Notes under the pieces: model-generated
Database searches by the model: none
What the model was told of the DNA's origin: nothing
The model's input: the letters and a program-made list of their open reading frames with translations, nothing else
Shown here: piece after piece, positions 28,389-37,564 of the stretch
Layout: each line of letters begins with the position of its first letter
Numbering within the stretch: position 1 is the stretch's first letter
Assembly (NCBI RefSeq): GCF_026659735.1
Contig: NZ_JANSKK010000003.1
Span: forward strand, 62,001 to 126,000
Source: Staphylococcus pettenkoferi
Lineage (GTDB): Bacteria; Bacillota; Bacilli; Staphylococcales; Staphylococcaceae
Direction of reading: 5' to 3'
DNA: 64,000 nucleotides
Made by a program: the position numbers and the translations under genes

Positions 28389-28620
28389 GATGTTCTAAAC
28401 TATTTCTTCTAACCTCACTGTAATATCACTACTTATTTTTAGTTTTAATAGGTGTTTCTAGGAGGAAAGAGAGTTCGCTTAAGTTGCTTATTTTCAATGG
28501 ATTTAGAGAAGAAAAGGGAGAGATATATTCAACATAATTAAAATACTGCGTATTGGTTAGCGAGGCTTTTTTAAAATACTACCACCATTAAAAAACGCTA
28601 TCCCCATTCTCCATAAAACA

Positions 28621-28652
28621 AAAACCCTCACATCCAACTAAGTGAATGTGAG
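28621..28652 (-). terminator. pyrD terminator
   Basis: CTCACAT/ATGTGAG arms followed in the minus direction by GGGTTTTTGTTTT. Confidence 0.75.
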
Positions 28653-28665
28653 AGTGGGCATTACC

Positions 28666-29730
28666 TTACGCATCTAAGCCAATGAGGTCAGAAACGTTAT
28701 GGTATCCGTGTTGTTTCAGGTATTTAACGATGTCTTTATTGATTTTAGCAGTGAGACCTGGACCTTCGTAAACGAGTGAACTGTAAATCTGCACGAGTGA
28801 CGCGCCGTTACGCATCATTTCGATAACGTCATCTGCACTAAAGATACCGCCTGTCGCGATGATTGGGAACGTACCTTTCGTTTGTTGGTAAGCCCACCGT
28901 ACGAGGTCGCGGTTACGTTCGAAGAGTGGACGACCGCTTAAGCCACCGCCTTCGCTACGATTGTCAGACTGCAAGCCGTCACGTTGTTGTGTCGTATTTG
29001 CTAGCACTACACCATCGAACGTGTCGACGATAGGGTCGAGAATGTGTTTGAAACCTTCGAGCTCTAGATCTGAAGTTAGTTTTAAGAAGATTGGTTGTGA
29101 CAACTCGTGATTCTCACGATAGTCTTTGATCGCCTTCGTTAACATCGAGAACTCATCTTTGTCGTGGAAGTTCTGCAAGTTCGCTGTGTTAGGTGAGCTG
29201 ATGTTAATCGTAAAGAACGTCGCGTCATTCTTAAATGTATCGAGTACTTTGATATAGTCTTGGTAACGTTCTTCGTAGGCCGTCGTTTTATTCACGCCAA
29301 CATTGATACCAATCGGCAGCTCATAGCTATGGCGACGAAGATTGCTGAGCGCTTTGTTCATACCAATATTGTTGAAGCCCATGCGGTTAATGAGGGCGCG
29401 GTCTTCAGGGAGACGGTACATACGTGGTTTCGGGTTACCAGGTTGCGGTTTAGGCGTAATACCGCCGAGTTCAAGGGCGCCGAAGCCACTATACTGAAGC
29501 GCTTTAGGAACTTCACATGATTTGTCGAAGCCAGCTGCCAGTCCTACCGGGTTAGTAAAATGAATGCCAGCAACGTCTTGAGCGAGCATATCATTTTTAT
29601 AATGGAAGATACGGTCAATCATTGAGAGTAAAGTGGGGTGTTTTTGAACGATTTTCAGGGCGCGCATCATTCGGCCGTGCGCTTGTTCAGGATCCATTTT
29701 AAAAAGAATAGGTTTAATTAACTTATACAT
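28666..29730 (-). CDS. pyrD: Dihydroorotate dehydrogenase (quinone), class 2
   Basis: A 354-residue membrane-associated flavoenzyme oxidising dihydroorotate to orotate in pyrimidine synthesis. Visible motifs are GLAAGFDK, the FMN/substrate loop INVGVNKTT, NISSPNTANLQ (catalytic Ser of class 2) and IATGGIFSADD. The N-terminal hydrophobic helix (YKLIKPILFKMDPEQAHGRM) is the quinone-entry region typical of class 2. GGAGC lies eight bases before the ATG at 29730; a TTG two codons earlier is rejected. It stands apart from any other pyr gene. Confidence 0.93.
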   Translation of the reverse strand: MYKLIKPILFKMDPEQAHGRMMRALKIVQKHPTLLSMIDRIFHYKNDMLAQDVAGIHFTNPVGLAAGFDKSCEVPKALQYSGFGALELGGITPKPQPGNPKPRMYRLPEDRALINRMGFNNIGMNKALSNLRRHSYELPIGINVGVNKTTAYEERYQDYIKVLDTFKNDATFFTINISSPNTANLQNFHDKDEFSMLTKAIKDYRENHELSQPIFLKLTSDLELEGFKHILDPIVDTFDGVVLANTTQQRDGLQSDNRSEGGGLSGRPLFERNRDLVRWAYQQTKGTFPIIATGGIFSADDVIEMMRNGASLVQIYSSLVYEGPGLTAKINKDIVKYLKQHGYHNVSDLIGLDA

Positions 29731-29950
29731 ATTCAACGCTCCATTTTAATGAAATTTTCACGAACAGTGTGTTTAAAGTATTAGAGTGTCATTCGCTGTG
29801 ATTAATGTACTGTTTTGCATATTTAGCATATGTATCTCTTTAAGGTTAGCATGTTATGTGTCGCTTTCATAGATATTATAAATGAAAGTTGTCGTTCTGA
29901 CACAATTAACTTTTACAGATTGGTCAGGTAAAGGGAAGAAATCATTTGAA

Positions 29951-30184
29951 AATTTTTCAATGCGAAGACTCTCGCTTGCATGGGAGAAGCACAGAAATCT
30001 TTGATTTCGTTGTGCTACCCCCGTAAAGCTGACTAGAGTTCGGGAAAGTGTTAGCTATCTCGAATTCAGACAGCTACTGCGTAGGACCACACTCAACTAA
30101 TTTCTCTCGCTCAAAGAGCTCTAGAAATGGATTTTCGTTGTGGTCTAGCTCCATCATGCGTCTCGAGTCGACATTGAAAAATTG
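29951..30184. repeat. Family B palindromic repeat, long form
   Basis: Imperfect inverted ends TTTTTCAATG and CATTGAAAAA. It has the inner CTCAACTAATTT core and GATTTTCGTTGTGGTCTAG arm of the 26056 copy plus about 90 extra bases with their own hairpin (GAAGCACAGAAATC/GATTTCGTTGTG). The 30190-30420 segment looks like a decayed further copy. No gene in 29737-30548. Confidence 0.8.
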
Positions 30185-30548
30185 ACTTATATTAATTATA
30201 GGCGTGACATTAATTCATTCAATATGCTATTGTCTTTTAATATCCTTATCTGGTAAATCGAAATGAATTTTTACAGAGTGCAATCACTTTGAACTCAAAA
30301 GATTACTGCGTTGGTTTACATTCAATTCTTTTATAAAGTTGTTTGTTCGTTATGAATTCATTCCCGTTGTGACCTAGTTCTCTCAACGTCTCAGATTTAC
30401 AATAAAAATTCGATTTCTAATCAACTTTTTACTTTACCGACCCCATACGCTAATCTCATTTAATTTCCTAGATCTAGGACTAAGGATTAAATTTTTACGA
30501 AAAAAGGTATAAAGGAATGTATAAGATAACGATCGAGGAGGCGTCGAT

Positions 30549-31406
30549 ATGAAACAAGTATGGCAAGAACAACTTCCGGTGAATCATATTCAACGTATTC
30601 AGCCAGTGAGTGGTGGGGATGTCAATCAGGCGTATAAAGTAGAAACGAGCGACGATACGTATTTCTTACTCGTACAGCCCAATCGCTCTGAGGATTTCTA
30701 CGCAGCGGAAATTGCTGGATTAGAGAAGTTTGAAGAAGCAGGTATTACCGCACCGCAAGTCGTTGGTAGTGGCGAAATAGAGGGCGACGCTTATCTCTTG
30801 CTCACGTATCTCGAGGAAGGGGGTCGCGGAGATCAACGTGATTTAGCCAAATTAGTGGCTAAGATGCATAGCAATCAGCAGCCAGAGGGTCGCTTTGGTT
30901 TCGAAATGCCACATGAAGGCGGAGATCATTCCTTCGACAATGACTGGTGTGACACGTGGAGTGAACTCTTTATCAATCAGCGTATGGATGTGTTATGTGA
31001 AGGATTGATCGAGCAAGGTAATTGGACTGAAGCGGATCGTGAGACTTATCAAGAGGTGCGCGAGGTCATGGTTCAAGCGCTTGATAAACATCGTAGTAAA
31101 CCATCGCTCTTACACGGTGATATGTGGGGCGGGAACCATATGTATTTGAAAGATGGCTCGCCAGCATTATTTGATCCATCACCATTTTACGGTGATCGAG
31201 AGTTTGATCTCGGTGTGACGAAAGCTTTCGGTGCATTTAGCCCTGAGTTCTACGAAGCTTACGATAAACATTATCCATTAAGTGAAGGTGCAGACTTCCG
31301 CATTGAGTTCTACAAATTGTATATCTTGATGGTTCATTTATTGAAATTTGGCGGTATGTACGCACATAGTGTTGACCGCTCTATGCAGACCATTTTAAAT
31401 GGTTAA
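30549..31406 (+). CDS. Fructosamine-3-kinase-like protein
   Basis: A 285-residue protein of the FN3K/aminoglycoside-phosphotransferase-like kinase fold. The N-lobe has GGDVNQAYKVE; the catalytic loop is LLHGDMWGGNHMY (about residue 197) and the metal-binding segment is FDPSPFYGDREFDLG. Such enzymes phosphorylate ketosamines on glycated amines so that they break down. GGAGG lies seven bases before the ATG. Single gene with a terminator. Bacterial members often act on ribulosamines; the substrate here is not known. Confidence 0.88.
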   Translation: MKQVWQEQLPVNHIQRIQPVSGGDVNQAYKVETSDDTYFLLVQPNRSEDFYAAEIAGLEKFEEAGITAPQVVGSGEIEGDAYLLLTYLEEGGRGDQRDLAKLVAKMHSNQQPEGRFGFEMPHEGGDHSFDNDWCDTWSELFINQRMDVLCEGLIEQGNWTEADRETYQEVREVMVQALDKHRSKPSLLHGDMWGGNHMYLKDGSPALFDPSPFYGDREFDLGVTKAFGAFSPEFYEAYDKHYPLSEGADFRIEFYKLYILMVHLLKFGGMYAHSVDRSMQTILNG

Positions 31407-31416
31407 GCTAACCGAC

Positions 31417-31483
31417 AGCGTTCACTGACTTACAAGGGGCCTGATACTTAACGGTACCCAGTTGAGTTGGTGGACGCTTTTTT
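31417..31483 (+). terminator. Terminator of the FN3K-like gene
   Basis: AGCGTTCAC pairs with GTGGACGCT (one wobble) and six T residues follow. Confidence 0.65.
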
Positions 31484-31668
31484 ATTATTGGGAAAAGGGT
31501 GATGTGATAACAAGATATGTATAACGAATATATTGTATGCCCCACTATATAGACACTGCCTATCTTTTATATAAAAGTATTAATAAGTATATTTAAAAAT
31601 CTAACAAAACTTGTATATTTCTTCCTTTCAGTTTAAATTATAGATAGAGTTAGAAAAGGAGGAATTAG

Positions 31669-32955
31669 ATGAATCTCAAAAAGTATGTCATTTCGTTAAT
31701 TGTAACTCTAGCATGCGGCCTTGTAATAGGCGCAGGTCACGCTTCAGCTGAAGAAATTCAACAGCAAGACAATCAGCAAGACGTGGCGACACATCAAACA
31801 GCCACAATGCAAGCAGATCAAGACAAGAAGTCACAGCAAGCCACTCCTGAAACGAAGTCATCTCAAGTTGGAGCGCATCAACAAGCTACAGAGGAAGATT
31901 CTGCACAAGATACATCCTCTCAAGCAGATGCAGATAAAGCGCAACAACAAGATGTAGCAACGACTGAAGAACAAAAATCTGCACAACAAGAACAAACAAC
32001 TGCAACACAATCTCAACAACCTCAAAATTCTCAAGATGAACCACAACAAGATCACAAAGCAACACACACTAACCATACAGCTACGCAAGATCAAGGATCT
32101 CAAGTTAATAACAAACAACAACCGCAGCAGAAACAAGCACCACAAAATAATCAAACACAACAACCTCAACAACAAGACAAGGCACAACAACCTTCACAAC
32201 AAGCGCCTCAAGCACAACAAGATAAACAAAAACAACAAAAAGCAGCAACTGCGGCAGCACAAGAACCTAAACAAGAACAACCTGCTGCAAATAACGAACA
32301 ACCACGTAACGCGCAAATTCCTGAAGGTCATTTCCAAAATGAAATAATATTACCTAACAATAATAGACATCGTATTCCAGGAACGACACATGGTCACTAT
32401 CAATCGCTGTGTTTCGTTGATATGGGCGATGGCGGTATTGCGTCAGGTGTCGTTGTAGGTAAGAACACAATGTTAACGAACAAACACGTTGTAAAGAACG
32501 ATAGTGTTACAGCGATGCCAGCAGCGAATGGTCAGAACAATTTCCCTAAAGGTCAGTTCAAATCTAACAACATTGTGCGTTATCCTGGAGACCAAGACTT
32601 AGCTGTGGTGCATTTTGACAAGAATGATAAAGGACAAAGTATCGGTGACGTCGTACGCCCTGCAAATATGGCAGATGCGCAACAATCTAAAGTGGGCGAA
32701 CGCATGACGATTACAGGTTATCCTGGTGACAAACCATTAAGTACGATGTGGGAAAGCATCGGTAAGATTACGAAGAATGATGGTAGTCATTTAGAATACG
32801 ATGCCAGTACTGTTGGAGGCAACTCAGGTTCTGGTGTGTTCAACAAGAAGCGTCAACTCATCGGTATCCACTACGGTGGTGCAGGTAAAGATGCGAACGG
32901 TTCTGTACCTTTAACTGGTGATATGTTGAACTTTGTTAAAAATAACATGCAATAA
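31669..32955 (+). CDS. Secreted V8-like serine protease with a long Gln-rich linker
   Basis: A 428-residue exported protein. A signal peptide (about residues 1-27, cut near ASAEE) is followed by about 190 residues made of Gln, Ala, Thr, Lys and Asp with almost no hydrophobics, then a trypsin-fold protease domain (about 230-428). The triad is legible: His in TNKHVV, Asp in GDQDLAVVHF, Ser in VGGNSGSGVF. This is the glutamyl-endopeptidase/Spl (S1B) type. The linker may be a propeptide or wall-spanning tether; SspA instead has a C-terminal repeat. AAAGGAGG precedes the ATG. No cysteine protease or inhibitor gene follows. Confidence 0.85.
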   Translation: MNLKKYVISLIVTLACGLVIGAGHASAEEIQQQDNQQDVATHQTATMQADQDKKSQQATPETKSSQVGAHQQATEEDSAQDTSSQADADKAQQQDVATTEEQKSAQQEQTTATQSQQPQNSQDEPQQDHKATHTNHTATQDQGSQVNNKQQPQQKQAPQNNQTQQPQQQDKAQQPSQQAPQAQQDKQKQQKAATAAAQEPKQEQPAANNEQPRNAQIPEGHFQNEIILPNNNRHRIPGTTHGHYQSLCFVDMGDGGIASGVVVGKNTMLTNKHVVKNDSVTAMPAANGQNNFPKGQFKSNNIVRYPGDQDLAVVHFDKNDKGQSIGDVVRPANMADAQQSKVGERMTITGYPGDKPLSTMWESIGKITKNDGSHLEYDASTVGGNSGSGVFNKKRQLIGIHYGGAGKDANGSVPLTGDMLNFVKNNMQ

Positions 32956-32982
32956 GATTTCAATTTAAATTGAAGCAAGGGG

Positions 32983-33096
32983 CTAGATTGAGGAGTCGGC
33001 AGATTACATAGTTTGACTTTCAATCGATGTCTAGTCCTATTTGTAAGAGCGAGAAGCGTAAGTCCAATTGCTGGGCGGGACGTTTCTCGCTTTTTA
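32983..33096 (+). terminator. Double hairpin after the protease gene, ending in a terminator
   Basis: A first stem-loop pairs CTAGATTGA (32983-32991) with TCAATC and CTAG (33020-33034). The second, AGCGAGAAGCGT/ACGTTTCTCGCT (33048-33059 and 33080-33091), ends in TTTTT. It is the protease terminator, and the two-domain form could also be a small RNA 3' end. Confidence 0.6.
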
Positions 33097-33113
33097 TGAT
33101 ATGTAGAAATAAG

Positions 33114-33163
33114 AAAGCCTCAACGCTACTCCTGGGATTAGGGAGAGTTCGCGCTGAGGCTTT
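33114..33163. terminator. Hairpin between the protease and KGG genes
   Basis: AAAGCCTCAACGC pairs with GCGCTGAGGCTTT. Minus-strand T-rich sequence follows, so it may end the KGG transcript 190 bases downstream of its stop. The rest of 33164-33352 shows nothing clear. Confidence 0.5.
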
Positions 33164-33352
33164 GACTATTGGTAGGTTATAGAATATCGTTTAGGGTTAG
33201 GTTAGTATGAATGGATTAATCATCTAAAGTTGTTGTCTTATGAAAGTGTTCCTCGTATTCGGGTAGGAGTTGGGACTTCTAAAGGGAGTGCGAATATATT
33301 AGAAGTTGGGTTTGGGTCTCCTCCGAGCAGAGGAACAGTCATATGATGTTAC

Positions 33353-33640
33353 TTATTGGTTCGCGTTGTCGCCGCCTTTTTCACCAATGTCTTGATAGAA
33401 TTCTTTGCTGTGATTTTCAGCAGTTTGCTCGCCGCCTTTTTGACCAGCTTCTTCGTTCGTCATCTTACCGCTAGCGTGCATACCGCCTTTTTGACCGGCT
33501 TCGGCTTTCGTAGCTTTACCATTTGCATGGTCGCCACCTTTTTCGCCGATATCTTGGTAGAATTCTTTGTTGTGGTTCTCAGCAGTTTGTTCGCCACCTT
33601 TTTTGCCAGCTTCTTCATAACTCATATTGTTATCAGCCAT
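33353..33640 (-). CDS. KGG-repeat general stress protein
   Basis: A 95-residue, very hydrophilic protein with four KGG units (EEAGKKGGEQTAENH, DIGEKGGDHANG, EAGQKGGMHASG, EEAGQKGGEQTAENH and a closing DIGEKGGDNAN), like GsiB/YciG stress proteins thought to behave as hydrophilins. The first and last repeat blocks are nearly identical. AAGGAGG lies eight bases before the ATG at 33640, ruling out a longer frame. A SigB-type promoter sits 55-80 bases upstream, so general-stress induction is likely. Confidence 0.88.
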   Translation of the reverse strand: MADNNMSYEEAGKKGGEQTAENHNKEFYQDIGEKGGDHANGKATKAEAGQKGGMHASGKMTNEEAGQKGGEQTAENHSKEFYQDIGEKGGDNANQ

Positions 33641-33694
33641 TTGACATACCTCCTTAAGATGATTAACGGGAATACTGTTGCCTACATTCTTTGC

Positions 33695-33719
33695 ATGCCC
33701 GTTGAATCTTATTCTAAAC
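33695..33719 (-). promoter_or_regulatory. SigB-type promoter of the KGG gene
   Basis: On the minus strand GTTTAG, 13 bases, then GGGCAT, against the SigB consensus GTTTAA-N12-15-GGGTAT. Correct place and direction. Confidence 0.65.
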
Positions 33720-33821
33720 GTATTAGACAAGATTCTTTTCAGACTTGGAGGTACAAAGATTTATTTTGGAATAAATTTTAACTCATGGACCTAATGTATC
33801 TTTAGTTAAAATGCCTACAAA

Positions 33822-34451
33822 CTACTCACCATCACGCATGAGCCACGTGTCTAGTTGCATGTAAAAGTCTTCTAGCGCATCCGGTTGATCAATACCGATC
33901 AACTGATGATTGACGTCGTAACCGAGATAATTGAGACAATACGACAAGCAAGCATAACTCTCGCGATAGGGCGCGAGTGCACGATGATCAAAGGTTGATG
34001 ATGTAGGAAGGACCGAAACTAAGCGGTCTTGCTCATAAACGCAATCTAAATGTTGAATGCGCCACGTCTCATCTTGCTTCACAACACGATAAATAATCTT
34101 TGCGTCTGACTGCAGCTCGTATGTCTCACTCTCAATATCGAGTCGAGATTGAATCGTTGCTTGCATCACAGCAATCGCACGTGCATCATTCTGCCACACT
34201 TGAATGTTGTAAATTTGATGGGGCGCATAACGTTGCATCGCTTGAGAATGGTCGACAAATTCGTCACCAGTCCCTTTGAACCATGAAATAGTGACTTCAG
34301 AATCAGAAGTGAAACATGTACGCATACCATCCCATAAATCATTATCACGACAGAACCGTTCATACGTAATCAGTTCTTTAATATTCTCTCGAGCGACGAT
34401 GTCTTCCATACTTAACGGTGGATTAGGTTGTAGGAAACGTTGCGGCTGCAT
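33822..34451 (-). CDS. SnoaL/NTF2-like domain protein
   Basis: A 209-residue protein whose middle (about 20-150) has the NTF2/SnoaL pattern: REN IKELITYERFCRDNDLWDGMRTCFTSD, a beta-rich centre and KQDETWRIQHLDCVYEQD. Related domains serve as small hydrolases, isomerases or ring-hydroxylating dioxygenase partners. Its ATG follows directly on the hydrolase stop (TAAATG), so translation is coupled. Last gene of a three- or four-gene set of unknown pathway. Confidence 0.6.
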   Translation of the reverse strand: MQPQRFLQPNPPLSMEDIVARENIKELITYERFCRDNDLWDGMRTCFTSDSEVTISWFKGTGDEFVDHSQAMQRYAPHQIYNIQVWQNDARAIAVMQATIQSRLDIESETYELQSDAKIIYRVVKQDETWRIQHLDCVYEQDRLVSVLPTSSTFDHRALAPYRESYACLSYCLNYLGYDVNHQLIGIDQPDALEDFYMQLDTWLMRDGE

Positions 34452-35291
34452 TTAATTTCCCCACATTTGAAGAAGTACTTTCGCAAAGCCTTCAGGGTCT
34501 TGAACATAGCCAAGGTGTCCACCTGGAATTTCCACGATGTCGAGACCCATTTGTTCAGCAATATAGTTATTGACGTCTTGTGGGAACGAACCTTTAGATG
34601 CTTCACCATTGAGTAGAGTGATACGGTCAAGATAAGGTTTGAAGTCACTGAGCTGAATATCAGACGTCGTGTATTGGCGAATTTCATATTTGAACCAATT
34701 CAACATTTCTTGCACGCGTTGATTTTGTTGTGCGTCATCATTGTTTTGAGCTGGTTTAGCCATCGCTTGACGATCGATTTCTGCGACATTCAGTGCTTTG
34801 CCAAAGATTTCCATCGCTTTTGCCATGCTGTCATTTAATGCAGTATCCACGATCTCGTTATTTTTCTGTTGCCAATAATCTCGGTCAGGTAAAAATGAAT
34901 TAATCGGTGGTTCATGGAAAGCGATGTGTTTCACAACATCAGGGTGTTCTTTCAAGACATGCATCGCTACGATCGAACCTGAACTAGAACCGAGCAAGTA
35001 TACCGGTTTATCACTTTCTCGTTGCGCAATTTCAGCAATATCTTGCGCATCTCTTTTAACACGATATTGGCTATGTGGATCGGCAGCTTCTTCGGGAAGG
35101 GGTGATGTGAGTTCACTCTGACCAAATCCACGGCGGTCGACCGCAATGACTGTGAAGTGGTCTGCAATTTGTTTCGCTAAAGGCATGAAGATGTCGCCTG
35201 TGCCATTCGCTCCTGGAATGAGGATGAGCACTGGTCCTTTACCGAGTTTGTGATAGCGTACGTTCGCGTCTGTTAATTGAATTGTTTCCAT
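34452..35291 (-). CDS. Alpha/beta-hydrolase
   Basis: A 279-residue alpha/beta-fold hydrolase. The oxyanion region is [13 protein letters not shown], the nucleophile elbow GSSSGS (Ser near residue 101) and the catalytic His lies in [12 protein letters not shown]; the acid is probably the Glu/Asp in LLNGEASKG. The substrate is unknown. AGAGGG precedes the ATG. It lies 22 bases after the amidohydrolase gene and is coupled to the SnoaL-like gene. Confidence 0.8.
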   Translation of the reverse strand: METIQLTDANVRYHKLGKGPVLILIPGANGTGDIFMPLAKQIADHFTVIAVDRRGFGQSELTSPLPEEAADPHSQYRVKRDAQDIAEIAQRESDKPVYLLGSSSGSIVAMHVLKEHPDVVKHIAFHEPPINSFLPDRDYWQQKNNEIVDTALNDSMAKAMEIFGKALNVAEIDRQAMAKPAQNNDDAQQNQRVQEMLNWFKYEIRQYTTSDIQLSDFKPYLDRITLLNGEASKGSFPQDVNNYIAEQMGLDIVEIPGGHLGYVQDPEGFAKVLLQMWGN

Positions 35292-35312
35292 TTGTATCCC
35301 TCTTTTAGCTAT

Positions 35313-36326
35313 TTATTTAAGGTTTAAAAGTCTTTCCGCATTGCCATAAGCAATCTTCTCTTTCGTTGCTTGATCGACGTCGAGTTCTTCTAAAAAATCA
35401 CCTAACGTCTCAGGTTGAATGTAAGGATAGTCGGCTGAGTAAAGAATATGATCGTCGCTAAAGTAATGACGTACCATGTCGAATTGGGGCTGCGTCAACA
35501 TACCACTTGGTGTAATGTAGAAATGATCTTTAAAATATTGGCTCACAGGTTTCTTCAAATCACGAGCGACGAGCGCTTGATCCATGCGGTCTAAGAAGAA
35601 TGGGACAAATTCACCCCAGTGACCAATGATAAGTTTAAGATTAGGATGACGATCAAACATACCGCTTAACACGAGTCGAACAGCTTGAATACCAACATCC
35701 ATATGCCAACCGAAACCAAATGATGCAAAGGTAGAAGCAACGACATCATCATAGGCATCGCTCGCATAATAATCTTGATAGTTCTTCGCAGGTAGGACTG
35801 CTGGATGCACGTAAATTGGGACATCAAGATGTGCTGCTGTCGCAAAGACGATTTCAAAGTCGGACGTTTCTAGAAATTGATTGTTCGTGCGACCTGCGAT
35901 GAGTGCCCCTTTAAAGTTGAGTTCCTTGATACAACGTTTGAGTTCTTCAGCTGCAGCTTCAGGTTCATTGATAGGTAACGTCGCAAATCCTAAGAAACGA
36001 TCTGGATATTGTTGAATATAATCATAAAGCTTGTCGTTCGCTTTACGACAGAGTTCCACTGATTTGTCACCAGAAACGAGTGACGGTGGTGTATTACCAT
36101 AGGACAGGACCTGGTATTGTACATCTTGTGCGTCCATAAAGCGTAAGCGTTTGTCATGATTCTCAGCGCTTTCCAACACATCATCATTATTGAAGCCCGT
36201 TTCTTCAGATAAAGCCTTCAACATTGCTTTAATAGGGACGCCGTTCTCGTCAAATTCCACATTGTTGAGCGTTTCTTGTTGGATTTCGTCTACAACATAG
36301 TGTTCTTCAAACGTAATTGATTTCAT
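35313..36326 (-). CDS. Amidohydrolase-family metal enzyme (ACMSD-like)
   Basis: A 337-residue TIM-barrel amidohydrolase of the amidohydro_2 group, whose members include ACMS decarboxylase and resorcylate or related decarboxylases. Metal-site segments are legible: FEEHY at the N-terminus, IYVHPAVLP, IIGHWGEFVPFFLDRMD and ILYSADYPY. GGGAGG lies eight bases before the ATG. It heads the run to the hydrolase and SnoaL genes. A decarboxylase or ring-cleavage product hydrolase role is an inference from the family only. Confidence 0.78.
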   Translation of the reverse strand: MKSITFEEHYVVDEIQQETLNNVEFDENGVPIKAMLKALSEETGFNNDDVLESAENHDKRLRFMDAQDVQYQVLSYGNTPPSLVSGDKSVELCRKANDKLYDYIQQYPDRFLGFATLPINEPEAAAEELKRCIKELNFKGALIAGRTNNQFLETSDFEIVFATAAHLDVPIYVHPAVLPAKNYQDYYASDAYDDVVASTFASFGFGWHMDVGIQAVRLVLSGMFDRHPNLKLIIGHWGEFVPFFLDRMDQALVARDLKKPVSQYFKDHFYITPSGMLTQPQFDMVRHYFSDDHILYSADYPYIQPETLGDFLEELDVDQATKEKIAYGNAERLLNLK

Positions 36327-36418
36327 AAGTTATCCTCCCATTGATTAACTTCAGTTGCATCTCTCAAAGTCATCTTCAAGTGCTTTGCCTTTTACTGAAA
36401 GTCGTGTGGTAGGTGTGG

Positions 36419-36433
36419 GTGAAAGCGCTTAGT
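36419..36433 (-). promoter_or_regulatory. cre-like site before the amidohydrolase gene
   Basis: GTGAAAGCGCTTAG differs at one conserved base from the CcpA cre consensus. It lies about 95 bases upstream of the amidohydrolase start, next to a TATACT on the minus strand, in a 200-base gap after the SDR gene. Confidence 0.35.
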
Positions 36434-36528
36434 ATAAATTCAGCGTAATGCATTTAAATTGTTTATCTTTAGCTTCCAACGACACTTTTACCCAATGTCA
36501 CAGAATCTTTAATAAAAGGACTTTCTGC

Positions 36529-37230
36529 TTACCAAGGCATTGTGCCGTTCGCATCGATAAAGGTACCTGTTGGACCGTCCGCATCGATAGTGGCAAGTTT
36601 CACGATAGGAATCACACCTTCAGAAGCCGGTTTCGAATTATTGCTGAAATCGCCGACTAAATCTGTATTCGTTGAACCTGGGTCAGCCGCATTGATTTGC
36701 ATGGTAGTCAGACTCTTCGCATATTGGACCGTCAGCATCGTCACGGCAGATTTCGATGAACAATAAGCGAGAGAGTTCACTTGAGATTCCGCAGTTTCTG
36801 GATTGTTGACCATGCCAAATGAACCTAAACCGCTGCTGACGTTCACTACGACAGGTTGTGAAGAAGACTCGAGCAACGGCACGAAGTTATGCATCATGCG
36901 TACGATACCGAAGACGTTCGTATTATACACAGGATAGAGATCATCAGCTGTAAGCGCCTCAGGTTTAGCGAAGGTGCCTGAAATACCTGCGTTGTTGATT
37001 AAAATATCGATGTGTCCATACTGAGATTGGATATGTTTAGCGGCTTGTGTGACTGAATCATCCGAAGTGACATCCAATTCTACGACGTCTGCGCCAAGTT
37101 CTTGTGCAGCTTGGCGACCTCGTTCTAAATTACGAGAACCGATGATGACTTGGTAACCTTTGTCTATAAGTTGTCTCGCTGTTTCATAACCGAGTCCTTT
37201 ATTCCCTCCAGTAATCAATACTGTTTTCAT
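36529..37230 (-). CDS. Short-chain dehydrogenase/reductase
   Basis: A 233-residue classical SDR using NAD(P)H. TGGNKGLG (residues 7-14) binds the cofactor, NNAG is near residue 83, the catalytic Ser is in VNVSSGLG and YCSSK is the Tyr-x-x-x-Lys pair. GGAGG precedes the ATG. Carbonyl reductase activity is typical; the substrate is unknown. It may be the first gene of the hydrolase set, 200 bases upstream of the amidohydrolase. Confidence 0.82.
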   Translation of the reverse strand: MKTVLITGGNKGLGYETARQLIDKGYQVIIGSRNLERGRQAAQELGADVVELDVTSDDSVTQAAKHIQSQYGHIDILINNAGISGTFAKPEALTADDLYPVYNTNVFGIVRMMHNFVPLLESSSQPVVVNVSSGLGSFGMVNNPETAESQVNSLAYCSSKSAVTMLTVQYAKSLTTMQINAADPGSTNTDLVGDFSNNSKPASEGVIPIVKLATIDADGPTGTFIDANGTMPW

Positions 37231-37564
37231 TGTATTGCCTCCTTTGTAATATGAAGCTATTCTGTTTTCAGAAATATTGTTTTGTTTTACATATTTTACC
37301 CTGAATGTGATAAATAAATCTTACGATGAACTATGGCACTTTTACATTCAGCTTTTATAATATGAATCTTGTTATATACATTTTCAAAATGATTCGCATA
37401 AAAAAGTGATGAAATAGGACGAAAGTCGGTGTGATACGACGAAGCGACAGTTCAATTGATTGACGATACGTGCGTATAGATTTAAGATGAATTATCAATT
37501 TAAAACGTGGAGATTCAACAAAGGTGAAATTGAGTATAAAGCGATGAAAGGACTGGATAAAGCG

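Noticed and set aside
36448..36766. Plus-strand frames over the SDR gene end
   Set aside because: Antisense shadows of a conserved SDR; no start signals.
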